The position numbers and the translations under genes are program-made. Of a DNA stretch of 64,000 nt, positions 51,619 through 59,174 are shown one piece after another. The stretch comes from Nocardiopsis sp. NRRL B-16309. Lineage in GTDB: Bacteria > Actinomycetota > Actinomycetes > Streptosporangiales > Streptosporangiaceae. The DNA lies in contig NZ_LGEC01000067.1 of the NCBI RefSeq assembly GCF_001279585.1, forward strand, positions 50,279-114,278. The letters run 5' to 3'. Numbering within the stretch: position 1 is the stretch's first letter; each line of letters begins with the position of its first letter. Under the pieces are notes generated by a model. The model ran no database searches, was not told the DNA's origin, and saw only the letters and a program-made list of their open reading frames with translations.

Positions 51619-52053
51619 TCAGGTGTCGCTGCGGCTGAGCGCGTAGAACGCCCCTGCCGTGGCCAGACCGTAGATGACATGGCCCATCAGGCTCATCATC
51701 GCCGTCTGGTCCACGGTGAACAGCGGCATCCCCATCATCGCGGGCATGAGTACCAGGGGGCCCAGTACCCACCACACCATTCCGTAGACCGCTCCCGCTC
51801 CCAGAAGCATCCCCAAGCGAGCGGTGAGAGGGCCGGCCAGCACGCCGAAACCCAGTCCGACCCCGGCGGAGATGACCAGATGCACCGCCATGCCCACCAC
51901 GGCGCTTTCGCTGCCGACCATCATGGCGATCATGGGCAGCATCCCCATCATGGCCATGAGTATTCCGAACACGATTCCGCCACCGATGCCGGCGATGGCT
52001 CCTCGCCACACGCGAGTGATCAGGGGCGCCGGCGTTCGGGTGATGGTCGACAT
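51619..52053 (-). CDS. small four-helix membrane protein, island paralogue 2
   Basis: 144 aa, the same length and layout as the protein at 47103-47537: GIGGGIVFGILMAMMGMLPMIAMMVGSESAVVGMAVHLVISAG, then a Trp-rich helix VYGMVWWVLGPLVLMPAMMGMPLF, then SLMGHVIYGLATAGAFYALSR. Met is even more frequent (MAMMGMLPMIAMM, MPAMMGM). The two copies flank the peroxidase/flavoprotein/glutaredoxin genes, suggesting duplication inside the island. The gene has its own AGGTATCTC-type leader and a divergent Crp/Fnr gene upstream. Role unknown; metal, haem or gas sensing or transport is possible. Confidence 0.85.
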   Translation of the reverse strand: MSTITRTPAPLITRVWRGAIAGIGGGIVFGILMAMMGMLPMIAMMVGSESAVVGMAVHLVISAGVGLGFGVLAGPLTARLGMLLGAGAVYGMVWWVLGPLVLMPAMMGMPLFTVDQTAMMSLMGHVIYGLATAGAFYALSRSDT

Positions 52054-52315
52054 GAGATACCTCCGAAGTCGGGGGCCCAGCGGCCCCGCGTAGCTGTCAT
52101 CTCACAGCGAAGCGGCCTGCCGTGGACCGCGTCTGTACCCGGGGGCACACAAGCCGCGGTCGCGGGTGCCGCTGGAGTGTCCGGCGTGCGAGGACGGCGG
52201 GCATCCGGCCCCCGGCCACCAGAGCAAGCGCAGAACCCGAGGGCATCGGCCACCGTCGGGGCACCCGCCTTCCTCCACACCGGTGTGTTCTCTGTCCGCG
52301 GTCGACCGGGGGAGA

Positions 52316-52333
52316 GTGTCAGACGGATGACAT
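52316..52333. promoter_or_regulatory. GTGTCA-N6-TGACAT site upstream of the crp-type gene
   Basis: GTGTCAGACGGATGACAT matches GTGTCA-N6-TGACAC with one mismatch. It lies 113 bp before the Crp/Fnr gene start and 263 bp before the divergent membrane paralogue 2. The 392-bp gap (52054-52445) holds no other gene. Autoregulation is the simplest reading. Confidence 0.58.
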
Positions 52334-52445
52334 GGCACCACCGACGGCCGCACGGCTGTGATCAGCTGCCCCGGACTCAGTCCGCCCCGGCACTCACCTC
52401 ACTGCCGTGAACAGGGCTTGCGTACCACCGAACGAGGTCCCCGAC

Positions 52446-53180
52446 GTGAACGACGCCCCTGTGCCAGAACCCCCGATCGTGCACGGCACCGTGGCGACGG
52501 ATCACTGGTGCCTGTCCGAGAGCGCCTTGTTCCAGGACCTGGACCGGGTGGAGATGGCGCGGATGAGTGCACGGATTCCTCCTCGATCACTACACGCGGG
52601 ACAGGTCGTGCGCGCACCGCATGAGCGGTCGGAGGCCCTCTACGTCGTCAAGCGGGGGCGAGTACGGCTGTTCCGCGTCCTTGAGGACGGGAGAACGGTG
52701 ACCACCGCGATCGCGGGGCCGGGCTCGGTCTTCGGGCACCTGGCCGTGTTGGGGTTGCGCATGGGCGACACCTGGTGCGAGGCCGTCGACGATGGGCAGC
52801 TGTGTGTGATGGGTGCCGACGACGTCCACCGCCTGGTGCTGGGCGATCACCGTGTGGCCGTACGCGTCATCGAACAGCTCGGAGCCCGGATCGCCGACGT
52901 GGAACGGCGTCTGACCGACACCGTGTGCAAGAGCGTGGTCGAGCGCACCGCGGCGACGTTGTGCACGCTCGTGGACCATGCGGCGCCCGGACACCGTCCG
53001 ATCGCGGTCCGTCTGACCCACGAACAGCTGGCCCGGCTCACTGGCACGACCCGAGAGCGCACCACCGAGGCTCTGGGCCGCCTTTCCGATCGAGGCTACC
53101 TACGCCTGCGCCGCGGCATGGTCCTCGTTCTGGACCGGCCCGGCCTGGGCCTCTTCTCAGGTGAGGACTTCTGCGACTGA
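52446..53180 (+). CDS. Crp/Fnr-family regulator, cysteine-containing
   Basis: 244 aa. N-terminal cyclic-nucleotide-like beta-barrel (LFQDLDRVEMARMSARIPPRSLHAGQVVRAPHERSEALYVVKRGRVRLFRVLEDGRTVTTAIAGPGSVFGHLAVLG), long dimer helix, then a C-terminal winged HTH (LTHEQLARLTGTTRERTTEALGRLSDRGYLRL). The cAMP-binding arginine motif (RSA) is not present, so cAMP is unlikely. Five Cys are spread through the barrel and dimer helix (HWC, TWCE, QLC, TVCK, TLC), compatible with a redox or haem sensor. GTG 52446 follows GAGG; GTG 52407 would add 13 residues. Candidate binder of the GTGTCA-N6-TGACAC sites. Confidence 0.88.
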   Translation: MNDAPVPEPPIVHGTVATDHWCLSESALFQDLDRVEMARMSARIPPRSLHAGQVVRAPHERSEALYVVKRGRVRLFRVLEDGRTVTTAIAGPGSVFGHLAVLGLRMGDTWCEAVDDGQLCVMGADDVHRLVLGDHRVAVRVIEQLGARIADVERRLTDTVCKSVVERTAATLCTLVDHAAPGHRPIAVRLTHEQLARLTGTTRERTTEALGRLSDRGYLRLRRGMVLVLDRPGLGLFSGEDFCD

Positions 53181-53280
53181 TCGCCCCGCTACCCGTGCGA
53201 TCCCAAGGACCTTGTCGTCTTCCAGCTCAGGACCGCGCACGGCACCTGCCCGGCTCACCGCTTCTAGTGACGAGCCGTCC

Positions 53281-54006
53281 TCAGGTGCGCGAGGACAGGG
53301 CCGAACGGTCGAGCAGGTCGATCGCGGCGTAGCGGACCCGGACGAGCCCCGCCCTCTCGAACTCCTTCAGCACCTTGTTCAAAGACGGTCGGCGTACGCC
53401 CAGCATGGCCGCCAGGGTGCGCTGGGGGAGGGCGACGACGTCCGCGTCGGACTCGTCCAGCAGCAGCTGCGCCGTCTGCTGGGCCAGGGACTTGCCGAGC
53501 AGGCCGAGTATGCGCATGTGGCTGGTGTTGAGGCGTTCGGCCACGCTGGAGAGCCAGCGCCGGGCGATGGCCGGGTGGGACGCCAGCAGCCGCTCGAACT
53601 CCTCCGGGCCCAGTTCCAGCAGTTCGACGTCCTCCAGGGCGTGGCCGGTGTAGGGCATGGGCATGCCCAGCAGCAGCGGGATGTCACCGTCGACGTCTCC
53701 GGGCTTGAGGATCTGCACGACGACACGTCCCGAACCTGACCCGGCCGACAGCTCGACCTGTCCGGACCGTACGATCCACACTCCTGAGCCGCCGTTGCCC
53801 GCGCCGAACACCACTCCTGACCGGGGCAGGGTGCGCCGACGCAGTGTGGAGGCCAGAGCTGTGACGTCGTGGCTGGTGAGCGGCGCGGAGCTGCCTCGCC
53901 CCACACAACGGGCCACCCAGGCGGCCTGTTGGAGGCGCGGGTCCACGCGTGCGCCACCCAGGAGCCGCAGTGCGCGGTCCATCGCCGATGACTGGTCGAA
54001 GTGCAT
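53281..54006 (-). CDS. second Crp/Fnr-family regulator
   Basis: 241 aa. Sensor barrel (LRRRTLPRSGVVFGAGNGGSGVWIVRSGQVELSAGSGSGRVVVQILKPGDVDGDIPLLLGMPMPYTGHALEDVELLELG), dimer helix (RWLSSVAERLNTSHMRILGLLGKSLAQQTAQLLLDE) and HTH (LPQRTLAAMLGVRRPSLNKVLKEFERAGLVRVRY). Only one Cys, near the N-terminus, and no RSA-type cAMP site, so the ligand differs from the neighbour's. The recognition helix lacks the RE pair of classical Crp. ATG 54006 has GAGGGGCG upstream; GTG 54102 is a weaker alternative. It converges with the other Crp/Fnr gene. Confidence 0.87.
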   Translation of the reverse strand: MHFDQSSAMDRALRLLGGARVDPRLQQAAWVARCVGRGSSAPLTSHDVTALASTLRRRTLPRSGVVFGAGNGGSGVWIVRSGQVELSAGSGSGRVVVQILKPGDVDGDIPLLLGMPMPYTGHALEDVELLELGPEEFERLLASHPAIARRWLSSVAERLNTSHMRILGLLGKSLAQQTAQLLLDESDADVVALPQRTLAAMLGVRRPSLNKVLKEFERAGLVRVRYAAIDLLDRSALSSRT

Positions 54007-54193
54007 GCGGATCGCCCCTCGTCGTGTCGGGCCTGCGGACCCGTCGATCGCGAGCGCGGAAGTCCCCCGTGGGACCGAAGCTACCGGATCCGGGGACGTC
54101 ACAGCGGTAAAGCTGCCGATCCTGCTGATGTGTACCCGCCTGTACGGACGCCTCGACTCGGCTCCTCATGCGGAGGCCACGGGAGGGGCGTCG

Positions 54194-56035
54194 TCAGTGC
54201 CGCACCGCCTGTCCGTGCGGCGCTTCGCGCTCGGCGATGGTCCACGCGGCGCTGACCAGTCCGATATGACTGAGGGCCTGGGGGAAGTTGCCGAGCATCC
54301 GGCCCGTGCCGGCCTCGACCTGCTCCGCCAACAGGCCGAGGTCGTTGGCGCGGGCTGCGGCGCGCTCGAAGGTGGCCCTGGCCCGGCCGGTCCGGCCCGC
54401 GAGCGCCTGTGCCTGGGCGAGCCAGAACGTGCACAGCACGAAGTCCCCCTCCTGCCCGGACAGCCCGTCCACCCCGTCGGCCGTGTCGTAGCGGCGGACC
54501 AGCCCGCTGTCGCCGGTCAGATGCTCGGCGACCGCGTCGATGGTCGCGGTCACCCGGGGGTCGTCGCCGGGCAGGAAGCCGGTGATGGGCAGCATCAGCG
54601 CCGCGGCGTCCAGAGCGGAGTCGCCGAAGGACTGCGTGAAGGCTCCCACCCGTTCGTTCCACCCCTGTTCCAGGATCGCTGCCCGGATCCGCTCCCGGTC
54701 CTGCTCCCAGGCACGGACCCGTTCCTCGTCGGCCCCGAGGTGCTCGGCCATGCCGACCGCGCGGTCCAGCGCCACCCAGCACATCAGCTTGGAGTGCAGG
54801 AAGTGCCGTGGCCGACCGCGTACCTCCCAGATCCCGTGGTCCGGTGAGCGCCACACCCGGGCCGCGGTGTCGGCCAGGCGCACCAGGAACGCGCGCAGCT
54901 GCGGATCCGCGCCGCTGACCTGGTCGGCGAACCTGGCGGCGGTGGAGAGCAGTTCGCCGTACACGTCGAGCTGGTGCTGGTCCCAGGCGGCGTTGCCCAC
55001 GCGCACCGGCCGGCTGCCGAACCAGCCTCCGAGGTGGGGCAGCTCGCGCTCGGTCAGGTCGTGCTCACCGCCGACGCCGTACATGATCTGCAGAGGGGCG
55101 TCGGCCCGTCCGGTGGCCGCGGCGCCGGTCATGAAGGAGAAGAACTCGTCGGCCTCGTCGGGGCAGGCGGCGACCCACAGGGCGTCCATGGTGAGGGCGG
55201 CGTCGCGGACCCACGCGTAGCGGTAGTCCCAGTTGCGTTCGCCGCCGCGCTCCTCGGGCAGCGACGTCGTGGGGGCGGCGACGATCGCGCCGGTCAGCTG
55301 GTAGGACAGGCCCTGCAGGACGCGTCCCGACAGGGAGACGAGGTCGCGCCAGGGTCCCGTGTAGCCCTCGTGGGCCCGCGACCACTCGCGCCAGGCCTCC
55401 ACGGTGTCCTGGAGCAGGTCGGCGAGTTCGCGCTGACTCCACACACCGGGCCCGCTCCTGGACATGGAGGACCACTGCAGGGCGAAGTACCGCTCCTGTC
55501 CGGCGGTCAGGTCGAGCGCGCACTCCGCGCCGGCCGGTGTGACGTCGGGCGGTACGGGGCTCGACAGGGCGAGGGTGAGGGGTCCGCCGTCGCATCGCAC
55601 CCCGCCGTCGACGGCGGACACCAGGGGCACCACCACCCCGTACTCGGGACGGGGCTGGAAGGACGTCCGCACGCGTACCCGGCCCTCGGTACAGGCGACC
55701 GCCCTGACCAGGACGTGTGGTGCCTGGGCGCCCAGGCGGTGGGGGTCGCGCGCGGGGCCGGTGGCCAGGGCGTCGGTCACCACCAGCGTTCCCTCGGCGC
55801 AGGTGTGCTCGGTGCGCAGGACCAGGGTGCCGTCCAGGTAGCGGCGCCGGGAGCGGGCCGGTGCGTCCGGGAGAAGCGACCAGTGGCCCGCGTCGTCGTC
55901 GAGCAGTGAGCCGAACACCGAGGGCGAGTCGAACCGGGGCAGGCAGAGCCAGTCGACGGTTCCCGACCGGGTGACCAGGGCGGCGCCGTGCCGGTCGGAG
56001 AGCAGGGCGTGGTCCTCGATCGCGGTGCTGGTCAT
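54194..56035 (-). CDS. glycoside hydrolase family 15 protein (trehalase/glucoamylase-like)
   Basis: 613 aa, cytosolic. The N-terminal GH15-associated domain (IEDHALLSDRHGAALVTRSGTVDWLCLPRFDSPSVFGSLLDDDAGHW) is followed by an (alpha/alpha)6 barrel with GERNWDYRYAWVRDAALTMDAL, which carries a catalytic-side acid region, and GDFVLCTFWLAQAQALAG, the second catalytic Glu/Asp region in GH15 trehalases and glucoamylases. Mycobacterial homologues are trehalases. The substrate here is probably trehalose or an alpha-glucan. The ATG at 56035 has CGGGGGTACGACG upstream. It is 62 bp downstream of ccdA on the same strand and may be its operon partner. Confidence 0.87.
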   Translation of the reverse strand: MTSTAIEDHALLSDRHGAALVTRSGTVDWLCLPRFDSPSVFGSLLDDDAGHWSLLPDAPARSRRRYLDGTLVLRTEHTCAEGTLVVTDALATGPARDPHRLGAQAPHVLVRAVACTEGRVRVRTSFQPRPEYGVVVPLVSAVDGGVRCDGGPLTLALSSPVPPDVTPAGAECALDLTAGQERYFALQWSSMSRSGPGVWSQRELADLLQDTVEAWREWSRAHEGYTGPWRDLVSLSGRVLQGLSYQLTGAIVAAPTTSLPEERGGERNWDYRYAWVRDAALTMDALWVAACPDEADEFFSFMTGAAATGRADAPLQIMYGVGGEHDLTERELPHLGGWFGSRPVRVGNAAWDQHQLDVYGELLSTAARFADQVSGADPQLRAFLVRLADTAARVWRSPDHGIWEVRGRPRHFLHSKLMCWVALDRAVGMAEHLGADEERVRAWEQDRERIRAAILEQGWNERVGAFTQSFGDSALDAAALMLPITGFLPGDDPRVTATIDAVAEHLTGDSGLVRRYDTADGVDGLSGQEGDFVLCTFWLAQAQALAGRTGRARATFERAAARANDLGLLAEQVEAGTGRMLGNFPQALSHIGLVSAAWTIAEREAPHGQAVRH

Positions 56036-56097
56036 CGTCGTACCCCCGTGCTGGTCGTGCGAGACCACGTGCGCTCCCGCGTGGTCCGCGTGCCCGC

Positions 56098-57000
56098 TCA
56101 CCTCTCCGGGAGGCGGTCGGTCGACCGCTCGCCCGCGCCGGTGCGCCGGCGCCGGACCAGGACCACGACCGTGCTGATCGTGGTCAGGGCGGCCAGGGCG
56201 AGTGCGACCCGTCCCGCTCCGACCTGCTGGAGCAGGCGGGCGAGTTCGGCCTGCCAGCGCACCGCGGTGTCCACCACCGGGTCGGTGTCGGCCGCGCCCG
56301 ACAGCACTCGCAGTTCGAACCATCCGTAGTAGGCGACGTACGCCCCGGCCAGAACCAAGAGCGCTCCGCCAGCCCTGGTCACGTAGGGCAGAGCCCGGCG
56401 CAACCGGTGGGCGACCGAGTCCCGGGCCAGGGCGACGGCCACGGTCAGCGTGCCTATCACCAGTCCCATCCCCGCCGCGTAGACCACGAAAACCCCGAGC
56501 ATCCCCAGCGGGCTGGTGGACCGCAGCGCGCTGGTGGTCAGGGCCAGGAAGGGCCCGATCGTGCAGGACAGGGACGCGACCGCGTACGTGACGCCGTAGG
56601 CCGCGGCCCAGCGCAGCGAGCGCACGGGACGGCCCGGGGACGGCCGGGGCAGTAGGAAGCCCACCTTGCGCCCGGCCAGCAACCACGCCCCCAGGACCAC
56701 GAGGGCCGCTCCGATCACGACGGTCGCCCAGGGTAGGTGGCGCTCCAGCGAAAGGGCGAGCGGCACGACCAGTAACCCAAAGGCGACGAACACGGCGGTG
56801 AACCCGGCCGTCATCGCGGCCGTGGTGGCCAGGGCACGGGCCAGGGGCCGCCAGGATGCGACAGCGGTGGCGCCAGCCGCGTCGTCGTCTCCGGAGGCGA
56901 CCAGCAGCGCCAGGTAGCCGGGGAGCATGGCGAACCCGCACGGGTTGAGGGCGGCCAGCATGCCCGCTACCAGTGCGATCGCGTACGGGAGCTGACTCAT
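56098..57000 (-). CDS. CcdA/DsbD-beta-type transmembrane electron carrier
   Basis: 300 aa with about seven TM helices. Redox cysteines in AALNPCGFAMLPGYLALLVASG and AVASLSCTIGPFLALTTSALRS match CcdA. Loops are Ala/Gly-rich, with a hydrophilic insert (DDDAAGATAV). It would carry reducing power outward to the TlpA-like protein encoded directly upstream, whose stop it overlaps by four bases (ATGA). This is a second CcdA in the window, distinct from the cytochrome c biogenesis copy at 7.1 kb. Confidence 0.9.
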   Translation of the reverse strand: MSQLPYAIALVAGMLAALNPCGFAMLPGYLALLVASGDDDAAGATAVASWRPLARALATTAAMTAGFTAVFVAFGLLVVPLALSLERHLPWATVVIGAALVVLGAWLLAGRKVGFLLPRPSPGRPVRSLRWAAAYGVTYAVASLSCTIGPFLALTTSALRSTSPLGMLGVFVVYAAGMGLVIGTLTVAVALARDSVAHRLRRALPYVTRAGGALLVLAGAYVAYYGWFELRVLSGAADTDPVVDTAVRWQAELARLLQQVGAGRVALALAALTTISTVVVLVRRRRTGAGERSTDRLPER

Positions 57001-57548
57001 GGGGTCTCGTCGGGGCCCACGGGGAGGGTGTCGTCCACGCGGGCGTCCAGATCCTCGTCGGACAGGGTGCCCGCCACGGTCTCGAACGTGCCGTCGGGGC
57101 GGACGAAGGCGAACGCGGGCTGGCTCACGACGCCGAAGTCCGACCAGATCCGGCCGTCCTCGTCCACGATGTGCGTCAGGTGGTCGGTTCCGGTGTCGTC
57201 GGTGAAGGCGCGCATGTCCGCCACCTCGCCCCGCCCGGCCACTCCGATGAACTCCACCTGCCCGTCGTGGCGTTCGGCGGCCTCGGTGACACTGCTCGCC
57301 TCGCTCCGGCAGATGGTGCACCAGGGTGCCCAGAACCAGAGCACTGCGGGTTCGCCCTCCAGCGCCGACGCGGTGAACTCCTCTCCGTCCAGGGTCGGGG
57401 CCTCGAACGTCGGGAGTACCTGGGCCTGCTCGGTCGTGCCCGTGTCGGCCCCGGCTTCCGGCTGCGCGTCGGGGGTGGAGCAGGCCGCCAGACCCAGGGC
57501 CGCGGCCAGGGCCGCCGCCACCGCGGTCGTCCTCGGGTTCGTTCGCAT
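56997..57548 (-). CDS. TlpA/DsbE-type thioredoxin lipoprotein
   Basis: 183 aa. A signal segment and lipobox (AALGLAACSTPDA) indicate a lipoprotein. The thioredoxin fold has active site FWAPWCTICRSEASS and an SQPAFAFVRPDG cis-Pro region, resembling mycobacterial DsbE/DsbF. It likely acts as extracytoplasmic thiol oxidoreductase powered by the adjacent CcdA. It sits between the DUF3179 gene (2-bp gap) and ccdA (4-bp overlap), a tight operon. Confidence 0.9.
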   Translation of the reverse strand: MRTNPRTTAVAAALAAALGLAACSTPDAQPEAGADTGTTEQAQVLPTFEAPTLDGEEFTASALEGEPAVLWFWAPWCTICRSEASSVTEAAERHDGQVEFIGVAGRGEVADMRAFTDDTGTDHLTHIVDEDGRIWSDFGVVSQPAFAFVRPDGTFETVAGTLSDEDLDARVDDTLPVGPDETP

Positions 57549-57550
57549 CG

Positions 57551-58738
57551 TCACCTCAGGATCTCGGTGTCGGGGGTGAAGGCCACCCAGGCGAACCAGA
57601 ACGTGTCCACATGGTCGACCGGGGTGAGTTCGCGGCCTGCCAGTTCGCCGTCCACGGCGCGCCCGGAGATGTTCCAGCGGCTTCCGGTCTGGTGGTCGGT
57701 GAACCCCTCGCCGTCCGGTTCGAAGGTGAGCTCCTCCCCGTCCAGGACGGGGACGAAGACGCCGGTGGACGCCGTCTCGCGGCCCTGCGCGATCACCGGC
57801 TCGTCCAGCGCGGACGCGGCGCCGGGCTGTGCCCACACGGTCACGGTCTCCTCGTCGGCCTCGGTGGACACCACGCCCTGCTCCAGTGCGTCGTCCACGG
57901 GCACGGCGAGCGCATCGGCTCCGGTTCCGATGCCGATGACGCGGGTCTTGGCGGGCAGGCGCGGGTCGGCTTCCTCGTCGAGCAGGAACGGTTCGCTGTC
58001 GGGATCGTCGTAGCCGACGTAGGGGTTGTGTCCGTAGTCGCGCTCATGGCCGGTGTCCTGACTGAGCACGGCCCCCTCGGGGCGGTCGGCCCGCCACCGC
58101 TCCCAGGGGAGCACCGTGACGCTGACGCGTTCCAGTTCGGTGCCGGTGAGCGTCCCGGCGACGGCGCGGCCCTCGATCTGCGGCCACAGGGAGTGGGTCT
58201 GGCGGTCGAACATGACCAGGTCGGAGTTGTACAGCATCCCCGAGACCCCGAAGTCGAGCACCCGGTCACCGACCCTCCGGTCGAAGGCCAGCGCCGAGTC
58301 GCACAGCGGGCAGTAGGTGACCGCGACCGGACGGCCGCCGATGGTGTCGTTGACGATCTCGTGCCAGATGAGGATCCGTACGGGATAGGCGCGGTCCTCG
58401 CCTTCCACTGACACCGCCAGGACCGGTTCGGTGTCCTCCAGCCAGTCGACGTCGGAGGCGTCCTCGAATCCGGGCTCGTCGAGGGCGGGGATGCCGTCGG
58501 GCGGCGGGCCGCCGCTGACCAGGCGGTCCACGTCCACCAGCGGCTCGGGGAGCGCGGGATCGGCCGGGTCGTCCAGCGCCGAGACGACGTCCTCCACCGG
58601 GCCGGAGCCCGGCGCGGCCGACGACGAGGGCGAACGCTCCGCGTCCCCGGCCGGCGCCGCGCAGGCGACGGCGGCCAGTACCAGGGCGGCCGCGGCGCAT
58701 GCCCCGCGCATGGTGAGCCCGCTCCTCGACCCCCGCAT
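57551..58738 (-). CDS. DUF3179 lipoprotein
   Basis: 395 aa. Lipobox region LVLAAVACAAPAGD. DUF3179 markers: PVLAVSVEGEDRAYPVRILIWHEIVNDTIGGRPVAVTYCPLCDSALAFDRRV, GMLYNSDLVMFDRQTHSLWPQIEGRAVAGTLTG, and HERDYGHNPYVGYDDPD. The Cys pair in TYCPLCDSA is the strongest hint of a redox or metal role. The biochemical function of DUF3179 is unknown; the tight operon with TlpA and CcdA points to disulfide exchange on this domain. ATG 58738 has GAAGGGGTGGGGC upstream. A TGTCA-N6-GGACA-like site lies 83 bp upstream. Confidence 0.87.
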   Translation of the reverse strand: MRGSRSGLTMRGACAAAALVLAAVACAAPAGDAERSPSSSAAPGSGPVEDVVSALDDPADPALPEPLVDVDRLVSGGPPPDGIPALDEPGFEDASDVDWLEDTEPVLAVSVEGEDRAYPVRILIWHEIVNDTIGGRPVAVTYCPLCDSALAFDRRVGDRVLDFGVSGMLYNSDLVMFDRQTHSLWPQIEGRAVAGTLTGTELERVSVTVLPWERWRADRPEGAVLSQDTGHERDYGHNPYVGYDDPDSEPFLLDEEADPRLPAKTRVIGIGTGADALAVPVDDALEQGVVSTEADEETVTVWAQPGAASALDEPVIAQGRETASTGVFVPVLDGEELTFEPDGEGFTDHQTGSRWNISGRAVDGELAGRELTPVDHVDTFWFAWVAFTPDTEILR

Positions 58739-58820
58739 GTGCCCCACCCCTTCGCCGCCGACGCGCGCACGGGCGCGTGTGGTCCGAGTCTGTGCCTTTC
58801 GCGGGGGGCGGCGCCGCGAT

Positions 58821-58838
58821 ATGTCAGCGGGCGGACAC
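58821..58838. promoter_or_regulatory. degenerate GTGTCA-N6-TGACAC site upstream of the DUF3179 operon
   Basis: ATGTCAGCGGGCGGACAC matches GTGTCA-N6-TGACAC at 10 of 12 defined positions. It lies 83 bp upstream of the DUF3179 start. It is the weakest of the four island sites. Confidence 0.45.
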
Positions 58839-58977
58839 TCCCGCCCGGCCGCGGGCACGAACGGGGTGCACTACGAGGCGTGACGGGCATGGAACACACG
58901 GGGACGCGGCGTTCGCCCGCGTGTCCCGCCAGTGCGTCGATGGCCGGGCAGTTCACCCAGAGGAGAGGAACGACCAC

Positions 58978-59065
58978 GTGACCCAGGCTCTCCGACCTCG
59001 TGCCCCACCTGGCCTTCGGGCTGTCCACCGCGCTGGCCTACGAGTCAACCGACGACACCACCTGA
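58978..59065 (+). pseudogene. remnant of a third small membrane protein
   Basis: A strong GAGGAGAGGAA ribosome-binding site precedes GTG 58978. After three codons the frame shifts by one. From 58988 the +1 frame reads LSDLVPHLAFGLSTALAYESTDD to a TGA at 59063-59065. This resembles the last helix of the two island membrane paralogues (LMGHVVYGLVTALALYGLS). A start plus a C-terminus without the middle implies deletion and frameshift. The rest of the 436-bp gap 58739-59174 holds the operator site and a short inverted repeat CAGGCT-N6-AGCCTG near 59112. Confidence 0.5.
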
Positions 59066-59174
59066 GGGCCGCGGTTTACGACCGGGTTCAGGGTGACGCC
59101 GCGTTCGGTCAACGTCTGCTCAGGCTTGCGTGAGCCTGTGAATACATGGCGGTGCGCTGGGTAGCGGCGCTTCC

